NCBI RefSeq assembly: GCF_004010055.1
Contig: NZ_RQVT01000048.1
Coordinates: forward strand, 1-64,000
Origin: Psychroflexus aestuariivivens
Lineage (GTDB): Bacteria > Bacteroidota > Bacteroidia > Flavobacteriales > Flavobacteriaceae
Length of the DNA stretch: 64,000 nt
Reading direction: 5' to 3'
Shown here: positions 7,457-15,484 of the stretch, one piece after another
How the letters are laid out: each line of letters opens with the position of its first letter
Position numbering within the stretch: the stretch's first letter is position 1
The notes under the pieces: generated by a model
Seen by the model: only the letters and a program-made list of their open reading frames with translations
The model's database searches: none
Told to the model about the DNA's origin: nothing
Program-made: the position numbers and the translations under genes

Positions 7457-8473
7457 TCATCTCATTTCATAAATTTTATTTTCATTTGTAAATTGAGAGA
7501 TTTTGAATTTATACTTAAACTTTTCTTTGAAGCTTGTCAAAAGTTGAGATATATCTTCCTTCTGTTCATCATCTAGATTATTGCCTAAAATTATTTCTTC
7601 GATCTCAATACTTGGATGATACTCAATATATTCTCTAATATATTTTTCATCATTAGTTTCATCCCTTAAAATAGATTCGCGTTCGGTTAAAAATACTTTG
7701 AAGAAATATCTTACCTCATTATTATAAGCAATATCTTTATAAATCGCTTCATGATTATGTTCTTCATAATTTGTTTTTTCTTAATTAAAAAAAAGTCTGA
7801 CTTCTTTTTCTGACTTAAATTTATTTTGCTTGTGAAAAGCTAAAAGCTCTAATATTCTTTCTGGAAAATTTTCATAGGTAAAATTGTTATTTTCACGTCT
7901 AAATTTTTCAGCTAGGGTTTTTAATTTTTCAATATTTCCTAAACCCGTCCTTCCGTACTTTATATTACCAAAAAGAAATTCATGTTCTTTGTTATAATTT
8001 AATTTAAACTTCAGGACAACTCCTTTCCCTTTATTACCATATTTTTCCCACATAAAAGAATTTTACCGAGTTTCATCATCATTAATACATGCGGATAAAG
8101 CAAAACAATTTTTTTTATGGTCACTTATATTTTTTGTATTTGGACTAAAAACCTCAGAATTATTAAAAACTCCAGATGCAAAATGTAATTCTTCAATATC
8201 TTCAAGATGTCTAAATTCTGACAATCTGAAATATCCATAATTGAGAATGCAGGTCAAGGCTTGTAAGGATGTGAAATGTATATAAGAATCATCTTTACTG
8301 ACTTCGTAGTTTGTTTCTTTAAATAAATCTTTATAATTAAATTTACCAGAAAATTCTCCTGCATTGTAAGAATTATCAAAATTGGAATGTGGAAAAACCA
8401 CTTTGAAAACTTCCTTGTCAAATTTATCCATCATTTCAATTATGTCTTCAAAATCTGTATATGCTTCATCCAT
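7457..8473 (-). pseudogene. DUF2971 family gene interrupted by two in-frame TAA codons
   Basis: One continuous minus-strand frame of 339 codons starts at ATG 8473 and ends at TGA 7457-7459. It is broken by TAA at 8063-8065 (codon 137) and TAA at 7781-7783 (codon 231). Coding character continues in the same frame through both stops. Part one has the DUF2971 signatures YIHFTSLQALTCILNYGYF and FALSACINDDETR. Part two has MWEKYGNKGKGVVLKF and SEKEVRLF. Part three reads YNNEVRYFFKVFL and IEEIILGNNLDDEQKEDISQLL. This order matches full-length DUF2971 proteins, which are often found near phage-defence or other accessory genes; their biochemical role is not established. No frameshift was needed to join the parts, so two point substitutions would explain the state. 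Either the gene is recently dead, or the stops are sequence errors or read through. Confidence 0.85.
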
Positions 8474-8528
8474 CTATATTTGTTTAAAGTTGAATTTATT
8501 CTTACTAAAGATACTATAAACCAAGTGA

Positions 8529-9176
8529 TTATAGTTTACCCAATTTCTGTAAAACAAATAAAACAATTATTGGTACGGCCAAAAGCACAACCATAAGCAA
8601 GTGTTCTTGCAACACCCAAGGCGAAAGTAAAAGTGTGATAAAATAACCGCCCATTGCCCCTCCAAAATGTGCATCATGCCCAACATTGTCTCGTCTGGCG
8701 CGCATGGCCCAAATGGAGTAAAACAAATAACCAATTCCAAAAACATAGGCTGGAATAGGAATGATAAAAAACAAGCCTAACATCATGTCTGGTTGAAGTA
8801 AAATTGCTGCATAAAGCACACCCACCACTGCTCCACTTGCGCCAACTGCGGTGTATTGACTTTCATCCTTATGGAAATATAAAGACAGCAAATTTCCGAG
8901 AATTAAACTTCCAAAATACACCAATAAAAACCCACCAGTGCCTAAAAAACTAACCACATTGGATGCAAAAAAATAAAGCGTTAGCATGTTTACAAGTAAA
9001 TGAGTATTGTCAACATGCAAAAAACCTGACGAAAGCACTCTGATTTTTTCTCCAGCCTGAATGGAAGAGACGTGAAATTTATACTTATGAAAAAAACCAG
9101 AATCGTTAAATCCTTTAAATGAAGCCATTACATTTGCTGCAATGATGACAATAACTACAATATCAATTCCACCCAT
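8529..9176 (-). CDS. Rhomboid family intramembrane serine protease
   Basis: A 215-residue polytopic membrane protein with about six helices. The rhomboid catalytic dyad is visible: Ser114 in VGASGAV and His170 in GHDAHFGGAMGG. The helix-2 HLLVNM segment with an Asn near residue 63 matches the family oxyanion-site region. Rhomboids cut transmembrane segments of other proteins inside the inner membrane; the substrate is unknown. The length is normal for a minimal bacterial rhomboid. It is divergent from the acyltransferase gene with 51 bases between the starts. Confidence 0.92.
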   Translation of the reverse strand: MGGIDIVVIVIIAANVMASFKGFNDSGFFHKYKFHVSSIQAGEKIRVLSSGFLHVDNTHLLVNMLTLYFFASNVVSFLGTGGFLLVYFGSLILGNLLSLYFHKDESQYTAVGASGAVVGVLYAAILLQPDMMLGLFFIIPIPAYVFGIGYLFYSIWAMRARRDNVGHDAHFGGAMGGYFITLLLSPWVLQEHLLMVVLLAVPIIVLFVLQKLGKL

Positions 9177-9227
9177 AATTTACTAGCTTAAGTTCAAATA
9201 TAATTATCTTTGCCGAAATTTCTGTAA

Positions 9228-10109
9228 ATGCACGCACTGGTTTTTTATTTAGTTTATCCATGGATTTGGTTGATATCCATTTTACCTTTTCGGGTTTTAT
9301 ATTTTCTTTCAGATTGCTTTTTTATTTTGATTTATAGAATTTTTGCTTATCGCAAAAAAGTGGTTCTAGATAATTTGAATTTAGCTTTTCCTGAAAAAAC
9401 AAAAAAAGAGAAAGCCATTATAGCAAGAGATTTCTACAAACACTTTTGTGATATAATTTTTGAATCATTCAAATCATTAACAATTTCCGAGGAAGAAATT
9501 AAAAAAAGATTTGTTCCCGTGAATATTGAAGAAATTCAAAAAATCGAAAATGAAGGTAATAGCGTAATCATAATGATGGCACATTACGCCAATTGGGAAT
9601 GGATTTTTATCATGCAAAGATATGTAAAATCCAGAGGTTATGGCGTTTATAAACGATTGAGAAACAAATATTTTGATAAATTAGTCAAGAAAATACGTGC
9701 CAAATACAATACTGATTTAATCACAACCAAAGAAACCATTCCTATTCTGCTCCAAGGAAAAGCTAAAAATGAAACATCCATCAGTGGTTTTATTTCTGAT
9801 CAATCGCCTAAAATTAATAAAGCATTTCATTGGCAAAAATTTATGGGAATTGAGGTTCCAGTTCATACTGGAGCAGAAATGTTGGCAAAAAAATTAAATA
9901 CTAGCGTCGTATTTTGTAGTGTTTCAAAAATTAAACGCGGACATTATGAAGCGCGCTTCAAAACAATTGCGAAAAATCCTAGGCAATTTGCTGATTACGA
10001 GATTACCGATCATTTCTTGAAGTTGGTAGAAAGACAAATTAAATCTGCACCTGAATATTATTTATGGACGCATAAGCGATGGAAACACGCAAAAAAATCC
10101 AAAAACTAA
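9228..10109 (+). CDS. LpxL/HtrB-like lipid A acyltransferase
   Basis: A 293-residue member of the lysophospholipid/lipid A acyltransferase family, which adds a secondary acyl chain during lipid A synthesis at the inner membrane. An N-terminal hydrophobic segment (about residues 5-40) anchors it. The catalytic HX4E motif is His119 to Glu124 (HYANWEW), and the SDQSP and MGIEVPVHTGAEMLA segments downstream match the family. A TATCTTTG at 9205-9212 fits the -7 consensus TAnnTTTG, 15 bases before the ATG; no clear -33 was seen. The last codons and stop lie inside the terminator hairpin at 10092-10128. Confidence 0.9.
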   Translation: MHALVFYLVYPWIWLISILPFRVLYFLSDCFFILIYRIFAYRKKVVLDNLNLAFPEKTKKEKAIIARDFYKHFCDIIFESFKSLTISEEEIKKRFVPVNIEEIQKIENEGNSVIIMMAHYANWEWIFIMQRYVKSRGYGVYKRLRNKYFDKLVKKIRAKYNTDLITTKETIPILLQGKAKNETSISGFISDQSPKINKAFHWQKFMGIEVPVHTGAEMLAKKLNTSVVFCSVSKIKRGHYEARFKTIAKNPRQFADYEITDHFLKLVERQIKSAPEYYLWTHKRWKHAKKSKN

Positions 10110-10128
10110 GTCTGTTTTTGGATTTTTT
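10092..10128. terminator. Bidirectional terminator overlapping a stop codon
   Basis: A perfect 15-base-pair stem AAAAAATCCAAAAAC (10092-10106) / GTTTTTGGATTTTTT (10114-10128) has a 7-base loop. The TAA of the acyltransferase (10107-10109) lies in the loop, so the last five sense codons form one arm. A- and T-runs on both sides let it stop both convergent transcripts. Confidence 0.85.
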
Positions 10129-10151
10129 AAATTTAACTTTAAATAATTAAA

Positions 10152-11534
10152 TTACGCTAAATCTTTGATTTCCTGGATAAATCTTTGGGCAAGTTTATCT
10201 GCTTCATTTTGACTTTTGGCCTCAGTATAAATCCTGATAATTGGCTCTGTGTTAGATTTCCTTAAATGAACCCAATTTTCAGGAAAATCAATTTTAACAC
10301 CGTCAATCGTGCTAATTTTTTCAGATTTATATTCTGAAGCTATGGAATTTAGGATTTGATCAACATCTAAATCTGGCGTTAATTCTATTTTCTCTTTAGC
10401 CATATAATATGAAGTATAGGTTCCACGTAGGTCAGATACTTTGGTTTCTCTTTCAGCTAAAAGGCTTAAAAATAAAGTAACACCAGCCAAACTATCACGA
10501 CCGTAATGCAATTCTGGGTAAATGATTCCACCATTGCCTTCACCTCCTATCACAGCATTTACTTCTTTCATTTTGGCAACCACATTTACTTCTCCGACAG
10601 CGCTAGCATGGTAAGTGCAGCCGTGCTTTTCGGTAACATCTCGTAAAGCTCTGGAAGATGATAAGTTACTAACAGTATCGCCTTTGGTTTTACCAAGGAC
10701 ATAATCTGCTACACTTACCAAAGTGTATTCTTCGCCGAACATTTCTCCATTTTCGTCGACCAAAGCCAGGCGATCGACATCCGGATCTACAGCAATTCCA
10801 AGATCAGCATTTTCACTTACCACAGTTTTTGATAATTCTTTTAAATTTTTGGCTAGTGGTTCTGGATTGTGTGGAAAGTGACCATTTGGTTCACAATATA
10901 ATTTGATAACTTCTACGCCCAACATTTCTAAAAGTGGTGGAATAGAAATTCCCCCAGTAGAATTGACAGCGTCCACAACAACTTTAAATTTCGATTGTTT
11001 TATTTGCTCTACATTTACCAAAGGCAAAGCCATTACTTCTTCTATGTGTAAATCAATATAGGCATTATGGTAGTTTATTTTTCCTAAATTATCAACATCA
11101 GCAAAATCAAAATCTTCTTGCTCAACGTAATCTAGAATTTGCTGACCTTCGGCAGCATTCAGAAATTCGCCATCTTTATTGAGTAATTTCAATGCATTCC
11201 ATTGTTTAGGGTTATGACTTGCAGTCAAAATAATACCACCATCAGCATGTTCTAAAGTGACAGCCATTTCGACAGTTGGAGTCGTAGACAGTTCTAAATC
11301 AACTACGTTTATGCCCATTCCTGACAAGGTGTGCATCACTAAAGATTGAACCATTTCACCAGAAATTCGAGCATCTCGACCAACAACAACCTTATATTGA
11401 TCTTTATTGCGTTGATTTTTGATCCACTTGCCATAAGCTGAAGAAAATTTAACGACATCAATGGGTGTTAAATTTTCACCAACACCTCCGCCAATCGTGC
11501 CTCGAATGCCTGAAATAGATTTGATTAAAGTCAT
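10152..11534 (-). CDS. glmM: Phosphoglucosamine mutase
   Basis: A 460-residue alpha-D-phosphohexomutase that interconverts glucosamine-6-phosphate and glucosamine-1-phosphate for UDP-GlcNAc, peptidoglycan and lipid A synthesis in the cytoplasm. The four family loops are present: phosphoserine Ser106 in TASHNPKQWNALK, the metal loop DPDVDR (250-255), the sugar loop GGEGNGGIIYP and the phosphate loop RKSNTEPIIRIYTEA. Length and the N-terminal ISGIRGTIGG segment favour GlmM over a phosphomannomutase, though specificity is not certain from sequence alone. It is convergent with the LpxL-like gene and shares its terminator. Confidence 0.88.
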   Translation of the reverse strand: MTLIKSISGIRGTIGGGVGENLTPIDVVKFSSAYGKWIKNQRNKDQYKVVVGRDARISGEMVQSLVMHTLSGMGINVVDLELSTTPTVEMAVTLEHADGGIILTASHNPKQWNALKLLNKDGEFLNAAEGQQILDYVEQEDFDFADVDNLGKINYHNAYIDLHIEEVMALPLVNVEQIKQSKFKVVVDAVNSTGGISIPPLLEMLGVEVIKLYCEPNGHFPHNPEPLAKNLKELSKTVVSENADLGIAVDPDVDRLALVDENGEMFGEEYTLVSVADYVLGKTKGDTVSNLSSSRALRDVTEKHGCTYHASAVGEVNVVAKMKEVNAVIGGEGNGGIIYPELHYGRDSLAGVTLFLSLLAERETKVSDLRGTYTSYYMAKEKIELTPDLDVDQILNSIASEYKSEKISTIDGVKIDFPENWVHLRKSNTEPIIRIYTEAKSQNEADKLAQRFIQEIKDLA

Positions 11535-11639
11535 AATATTTTATAGTTTAAAGTTTTTCAATGCCGTAAATATACAAGTCATTTATTTTAAGTCATAAAA
11601 TATTTGCGAAAAGTGACAATTAAATTTACATTTATATCG

Positions 11640-12236
11640 ATGAATTATCTGGCTCACATATATCTATCTGGAAATAACGATTTTTTGAAAATCGGAAATT
11701 TCATTGCAGATGAAATTAAAGGCAAATCTTACAAATCTTTTCCTAAACCAATACAAAAAGGAATCTTGTTGCATCGCCAAATTGATAATTTCACGGATCA
11801 TCATTCTATTGTTTCTAAAAGTGCTTCTCGGTTTTTTGCAGATTTTGGTCACTATAATACAGTAATAGTGGATGTGATTTACGATCATATTTTAGCTAAG
11901 AACTGGAGTGAATACTCCATTGTTCCTTTGGATGAATTTGTGGATGATTTTTATAATTTAGTTCTCATTTACAAACAAATTTTACCACCGCGTGTTTCAA
12001 AAATGTTACCATATATGATTGATCAGAATTGGCTTCTGAATTATGCTTCCTTGAAAGGAATCACACAAATATTGAAACAGATGAATAACCGAACTATTCA
12101 TGAAACCAGATTGCATGAAAGCATTCAAATATACCTCGAATATCAAAAGGAATTCGACTTAGAATTTAAGAACTTTTTCGAAGAGATTCAGAGCTTTTGT
12201 AAAAATGAAATTCAAAAAGTAAAACCGGAATTATGA
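11640..12236 (+). CDS. acpH: Acyl carrier protein phosphodiesterase (AcpH-like)
   Basis: A 198-residue AcpH/DUF479 family enzyme that removes the 4'-phosphopantetheine group from acyl carrier protein. The family start MNYLAHIYLS, the GNFIADEIKG segment and the histidine/aspartate-rich LLHRQIDNFTDHH motif (HD-type metal site) are all present, along with VIYDHILAKNW. I chose the ATG at 11640 because the family begins exactly at MNYLAH; the upstream in-frame start at 11604 adds 12 unrelated residues. The stop overlaps the next start (ATGA), so the two genes are translated from one message. Confidence 0.88.
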   Translation: MNYLAHIYLSGNNDFLKIGNFIADEIKGKSYKSFPKPIQKGILLHRQIDNFTDHHSIVSKSASRFFADFGHYNTVIVDVIYDHILAKNWSEYSIVPLDEFVDDFYNLVLIYKQILPPRVSKMLPYMIDQNWLLNYASLKGITQILKQMNNRTIHETRLHESIQIYLEYQKEFDLEFKNFFEEIQSFCKNEIQKVKPEL

Positions 12237-12925
12237 AAAAATTTTTCAAAATATTTGGTATAATAATTTTATTGATTATCACAACCTTAGTTATTGTAGG
12301 TTGGTCAATATCGGAAGATTTACCAGAAGGTAAATCTGGAGCTAATGCAGATCAATTGGCAGAAAAAATACTCGAGTCTATAAATCATGATGCATACCAA
12401 AACACAAGTATAATTTCATGGAATTTTGCAGATTTACATGATTATGAATGGCATAAAAATGAGAATTATGTTATCGTAGATTTTGATGAAAATAAAGTCC
12501 AACTAAATTTGAAAGATTATGCTAAAAGTAAAGTTTTAGAACCACAATCTATTTCAGAAGAAAATCAAAAAAAATTGATTGATGAAACTGTAAAATATTT
12601 CAATAATGATTCCTTTTGGCTTGTTGCGCCACACATGATTATGGATAAGAATGTTGAACGAAAAATCGTAAAACACGATGGCAAAAATGCGCTTTTGGTA
12701 ACATTTAAAAAAGGAGGAACAACGCCTGGCGATTCTTATTTGTGGATTGTAGACGAAAATTATAGACCAAAAGCTTTCAAAATGTGGGTGTCAATTATCC
12801 CAATTGGTGGGTTGAAAGCTGAATGGAAAGACTGGGAACTTACAAATACAGGTGTAATGATGTCTACTAAAAAAACAATTTTCAGCTTTCCTATCGAAAT
12901 TAAAAACCTTTCTACTGTAAACTAG
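12233..12925 (+). CDS. Unknown single-pass membrane or exported protein
   Basis: I do not recognise a named family. The 230-residue protein begins with a strong hydrophobic segment (residues 5-25, FKIFGIIILLIITTLVIVGW) without a clear cleavage site. An acidic, aromatic-rich soluble part (HDYEWHKNENYVIVDFDENK, DSFWLVAPHMIMD, GDSYLWIVDENYRPKAFKMW) would face the periplasm. The beta-rich second half with VTFKKGGTTPGDSYLWIVD has the feel of lipoprotein-carrier-like folds, but that is only an impression. It overlaps acpH by 4 bases. Its 3' end overlaps the convergent DoxX-like gene by 14 bases. Confidence 0.7.
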   Translation: MKKFFKIFGIIILLIITTLVIVGWSISEDLPEGKSGANADQLAEKILESINHDAYQNTSIISWNFADLHDYEWHKNENYVIVDFDENKVQLNLKDYAKSKVLEPQSISEENQKKLIDETVKYFNNDSFWLVAPHMIMDKNVERKIVKHDGKNALLVTFKKGGTTPGDSYLWIVDENYRPKAFKMWVSIIPIGGLKAEWKDWELTNTGVMMSTKKTIFSFPIEIKNLSTVN

Positions 12926-13283
12926 AATAAATAATAACAGCGCTCATTACTAACATTAAAAAAGCAGGAACTGATCTTTTGATAGAATCGCCTATTTTAA
13001 TATGCATTCCGATTGCTCCTATCATTAAAATAGCCATTCCAGTAGCACCAATTATAGCAATTTCTGGATTCCAAATGCTGAGAACTAAAATAGTTGCAAA
13101 ACCGATTTTCAGAAATCCAATAACAGGAACAAACCAAGTTGGCAAGCCATATTTTAGAAATTCATCATTCATATTTTGAGCTTCGCCCCCACGCCATTCT
13201 GTGGGTTTATTAAATCTAAAAATCCAAACATTAATAATTCCTAATGCTATAATTATTTTTAAAATAAGTATTAGTGTATCCAT
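12912..13283 (-). CDS. DoxX-like four-helix membrane protein
   Basis: A 123-residue integral membrane protein with four predicted helices at about residues 3-22, 50-70, 74-94 and 105-121. The pattern of a short N-terminal helix, a polar loop (FNKPTEWRGGEAQNMNDEF) and the YGLPTWFVPVIGFLKIGFA segment followed by three close helices matches the DoxX/DoxX_2 group, whose members have been linked to quinone or thiol redox partners. No catalytic residues can be assigned. The gene is monocistronic and its end overlaps the convergent neighbour by 14 bases with no terminator. Confidence 0.65.
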   Translation of the reverse strand: MDTLILILKIIIALGIINVWIFRFNKPTEWRGGEAQNMNDEFLKYGLPTWFVPVIGFLKIGFATILVLSIWNPEIAIIGATGMAILMIGAIGMHIKIGDSIKRSVPAFLMLVMSAVIIYSSLQ

Positions 13284-13348
13284 AAATAATTTTTAATAAA
13301 TATCTTAATTTACAGACACACTAGTACTAAAATAACAAAAAATTAATT

Positions 13349-13900
13349 TTATTTTATCATTTTTTCATTCTCGAAAGATTCTCCAAGCATTTGACCAAAG
13401 CTTTCAAACTCTTCTAATTCCATTTCATCGGCCATTTCCATAAGTTTGACTAGATCGTTTGGATTTAATTTTTCACCTAACATTCTTACCAACAACATGC
13501 CTGTATTATCATCCGCACCGAAGAAAATCATTTCTTCTATTTTTTCTTCTGAACCGCTGTACAAAAATTGCGCTTGAAGGTCTTGACCATTAAATTCTAT
13601 CAAAGATTTATATTCTGATTTTTTCAAGATTTCTAAAACTTTTGTTTTTTCTCCTTCAAAATCAACTTCTTCGACATTGGATTTGAGTGCCAACATGTTT
13701 ATTTTTCGAATTTTTTTGATAGATTCTTGTTCTTCAACCTTAAGTTTCTCAAAATTTGGCACCAACAAGTCTGAAGAAACACTAGCGGTTATAAAGTGTC
13801 TGTTAGAGTCCTTGTCTACCAAATATTTTTGTAAACTTGGTTCGCTGCTGCAACTACTCAATAGAATTACAGAAACTAATAAACTAAATATTGTTTTCAT
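13349..13900 (-). CDS. DUF4252 family lipoprotein
   Basis: A 183-residue lipoprotein: MKTIFSLLVSVILLSSC gives a lipobox with Cys17. The mature part carries the DUF4252 pattern (IKKIRKINMLALKSN, then alternating charged helices and strands, ending NDLVKLMEMADEMELEEF). It is the last gene of the sigma-factor operon, 6 bases after the other DUF4252 gene. Function is unknown; the family recurs next to ECF sigma factors in Flavobacteriia, so an envelope-stress role is inferred. Confidence 0.82.
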   Translation of the reverse strand: MKTIFSLLVSVILLSSCSSEPSLQKYLVDKDSNRHFITASVSSDLLVPNFEKLKVEEQESIKKIRKINMLALKSNVEEVDFEGEKTKVLEILKKSEYKSLIEFNGQDLQAQFLYSGSEEKIEEMIFFGADDNTGMLLVRMLGEKLNPNDLVKLMEMADEMELEEFESFGQMLGESFENEKMIK

Positions 13901-13906
13901 AATTAT

Positions 13907-14443
13907 TTATTTTTCGTTGTCTAGGTTTTCAAGTGATTTTCCACCTGGAATATTCATTTTTTGCGTCAATTTTGAGATGTTTTTCAAATCTATATTACCG
14001 TTAATCATCATCAATACAGATTGTTCATCGCCAATATCTACAGAATTTATAAACATTACCAATTGGTTGACAAAATCCTCCGATTTCCCGGGTTTGATGT
14101 AGAACTTAATCTGTTTACCTTCATCGTTGACTTGCATGAGTTCTTCAAGATTGTTTTTTGTTCTATAGGTTTCAAAATCTTTCTTCAATTCACCAGCGTA
14201 TTTTGAGTTTTCGGTGGTAAAAATCTTTACATCGTCAAGATTTTCAACAATATTGATATACATCTGAGTTTCTTCATCTTCGCTGTCCATATCTAATTTA
14301 CTCATCAGTTTGAACATGTTTTTGTTCACAATAATCGAAGTAATCTCTCGAACATCATCGTATTTTGAGAAATCTTGTGCGGTCATATTTCCGCTTAGTA
14401 AAATTGCAATAGCAATTATTCCAAAAGTTTTTAGTGTTTTCAT
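13907..14443 (-). CDS. DUF4252 family exported protein
   Basis: A 178-residue protein with a signal peptide at residues 1-22 (MKTLKTFGIIAIAILLSGNMTAQ). The mature DUF4252 region includes VREITSIIVNKNMFKLMSK, VENLDDVKIFTTENSKYAG and QSVLMMINGNIDLKNISKL. Unlike its neighbour it has no lipobox, so it should be soluble in the periplasm. It sits 6 bases from each neighbour's stop or start in the sigma-factor operon. The two DUF4252 genes probably arose by duplication. Confidence 0.85.
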   Translation of the reverse strand: MKTLKTFGIIAIAILLSGNMTAQDFSKYDDVREITSIIVNKNMFKLMSKLDMDSEDEETQMYINIVENLDDVKIFTTENSKYAGELKKDFETYRTKNNLEELMQVNDEGKQIKFYIKPGKSEDFVNQLVMFINSVDIGDEQSVLMMINGNIDLKNISKLTQKMNIPGGKSLENLDNEK

Positions 14444-14449
14444 CTTTTA

Positions 14450-14884
14450 TTATTTAATAAGTTTATTTTTTTGTTCGCTGAATACTTCTACATATTCCAA
14501 TTTTTCGAGGCCTTGATTCATATTCTCTGAAATCATTTTCAGAGCTTGTTGGGTTTCTTCAAAAGCCATTTTAGCTGCTTTCAATTCTTGTTGTTCTTGG
14601 TAAAGGTTGAATAACCATACGCTGCCTAAAATCACTATAAAGCTTGCGGCTACTTTCATCCAAAGTGGTTTCATTTTCACCTTTCGTTGGGGTTGCCATT
14701 TGGAGTGATAAGATAGATTTTTGGCTTGTTCAAAATAAGCAAATAAGGGTCTGTAAACTTCAAATTCTGAAGCAATATCGTGTTCAGTAAAATAGGTTTT
14801 AAGATGTTGTTCTTCTTCTAAAGTACTATTCCCATTGTCGTACTTTTCCAAAAGTTTAGAAATATATTTTTTGCTAAAGTCCAT
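14450..14884 (-). CDS. Single-pass membrane protein, likely anti-sigma partner
   Basis: A 144-residue protein with a cytoplasmic N-terminal half (about residues 1-72; YDNGNSTLEEEQHLKTYF) of the form seen in short anti-sigma-like proteins, one membrane helix (about 75-93, WMKVAASFIVILGSVWLFNLY) and a coiled-coil periplasmic tail. The start overlaps the sigma-factor stop by 11 bases, the usual arrangement for an ECF sigma and its regulator. No zinc-binding HxxxCxxC motif is present, so the anti-sigma role rests on position and topology. Confidence 0.75.
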   Translation of the reverse strand: MDFSKKYISKLLEKYDNGNSTLEEEQHLKTYFTEHDIASEFEVYRPLFAYFEQAKNLSYHSKWQPQRKVKMKPLWMKVAASFIVILGSVWLFNLYQEQQELKAAKMAFEETQQALKMISENMNQGLEKLEYVEVFSEQKNKLIK

Positions 14885-15380
14885 AATTCTTAATTTTCAT
14901 TAATTCCTCTTTAATTTTCTTTCGTCCTCTAGAAATTGCCACTCTTACTGAGGTCGGATTCATTTCCAGAATATCTTCAATCTCCTTATTATTATACTGT
15001 TCAATATCTCGTAATTGAATGACAGCTCGCTCCTGCTCTGGTAATTTTTCAATAATTCTGGCTACAATACTCATTTCTTCTTTAGCTTCCAAAGCGGTTT
15101 CTAAACCAGAATGTTGCAAAGCAAAATTGGAGTGTACCAAAGAAATGTTGTTGTTATTCTTTAATTTGAGTTGATCATAACAATGATTTTTTGTCATCGT
15201 CATGGCGTAAGCTTCAATGTTTTTATACTTGTCAAATTTTTTTCGCATTTTCCATAATTTCATCAAAATATCCTGAGTAGAATCCTGTGCTGCATCCCTC
15301 GATTTAAGTAATCGCAATGATAACCTGAAAATTTTATCTTGAAAAACAGAGACAGTATTTACGAATTCTTCAGATTTCAT
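14874..15380 (-). CDS. ECF-type RNA polymerase sigma factor
   Basis: A 168-residue sigma-70 family factor of the extracytoplasmic-function class. Region 2 covers about residues 1-75 (QDKIFRLSLRLL, DILMKLWKMRKKF, NIEAYAMTMTKNHCYDQL). Region 4 covers about 105-160 (IIEKLPEQERAVIQLRDIEQYNNKEIEDIL, then NPTSVRVAISRGRKKIKEEL as the helix-turn-helix). No region 1.1 or 3 is present. It leads a four-gene operon with the membrane partner and two DUF4252 proteins. A GTAAC-N16-CGTC site 28 bases upstream suggests that it activates its own operon. Confidence 0.93.
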   Translation of the reverse strand: MKSEEFVNTVSVFQDKIFRLSLRLLKSRDAAQDSTQDILMKLWKMRKKFDKYKNIEAYAMTMTKNHCYDQLKLKNNNNISLVHSNFALQHSGLETALEAKEEMSIVARIIEKLPEQERAVIQLRDIEQYNNKEIEDILEMNPTSVRVAISRGRKKIKEELMKIKNYGL

Positions 15381-15405
15381 TGTTTGGTTTACTTCATTTA
15401 TTAGG

Positions 15406-15432
15406 AAGACGACGCAACTTTAGTTTTGTTAC
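15406..15432 (-). promoter_or_regulatory. ECF-type autoregulatory promoter of the sigma operon
   Basis: On the minus strand, GTAAC (15432-15428) is followed after exactly 16 bases by CGTCTT (15411-15406). This matches the classic ECF layout AAC-N16-CGTC, with the -10 lying 25 bases before the sigma-factor ATG. The spacing and motif are seen directly; the link to this sigma factor is inferred from position. Confidence 0.65.
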
Positions 15433-15456
15433 AAAGCTTTAGATTCTATAAATTTG
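15425..15456 (+). promoter_or_regulatory. Bacteroidota housekeeping promoter of the S41 protease gene
   Basis: TTTG (15425-15428) and TAAATTTG (15449-15456) are exact matches to the -33 and -7 elements of the Bacteroidota primary sigma factor, with a 20-base spacer. The start codon is at 15485, giving a leader of about 20 bases. The TTTG shares base 15428 with the divergent ECF promoter, and the -35 region of that promoter lies inside this spacer. Confidence 0.65.
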
Positions 15457-15484
15457 ATTATTTTTAGCCTAAATTAATTCAACT

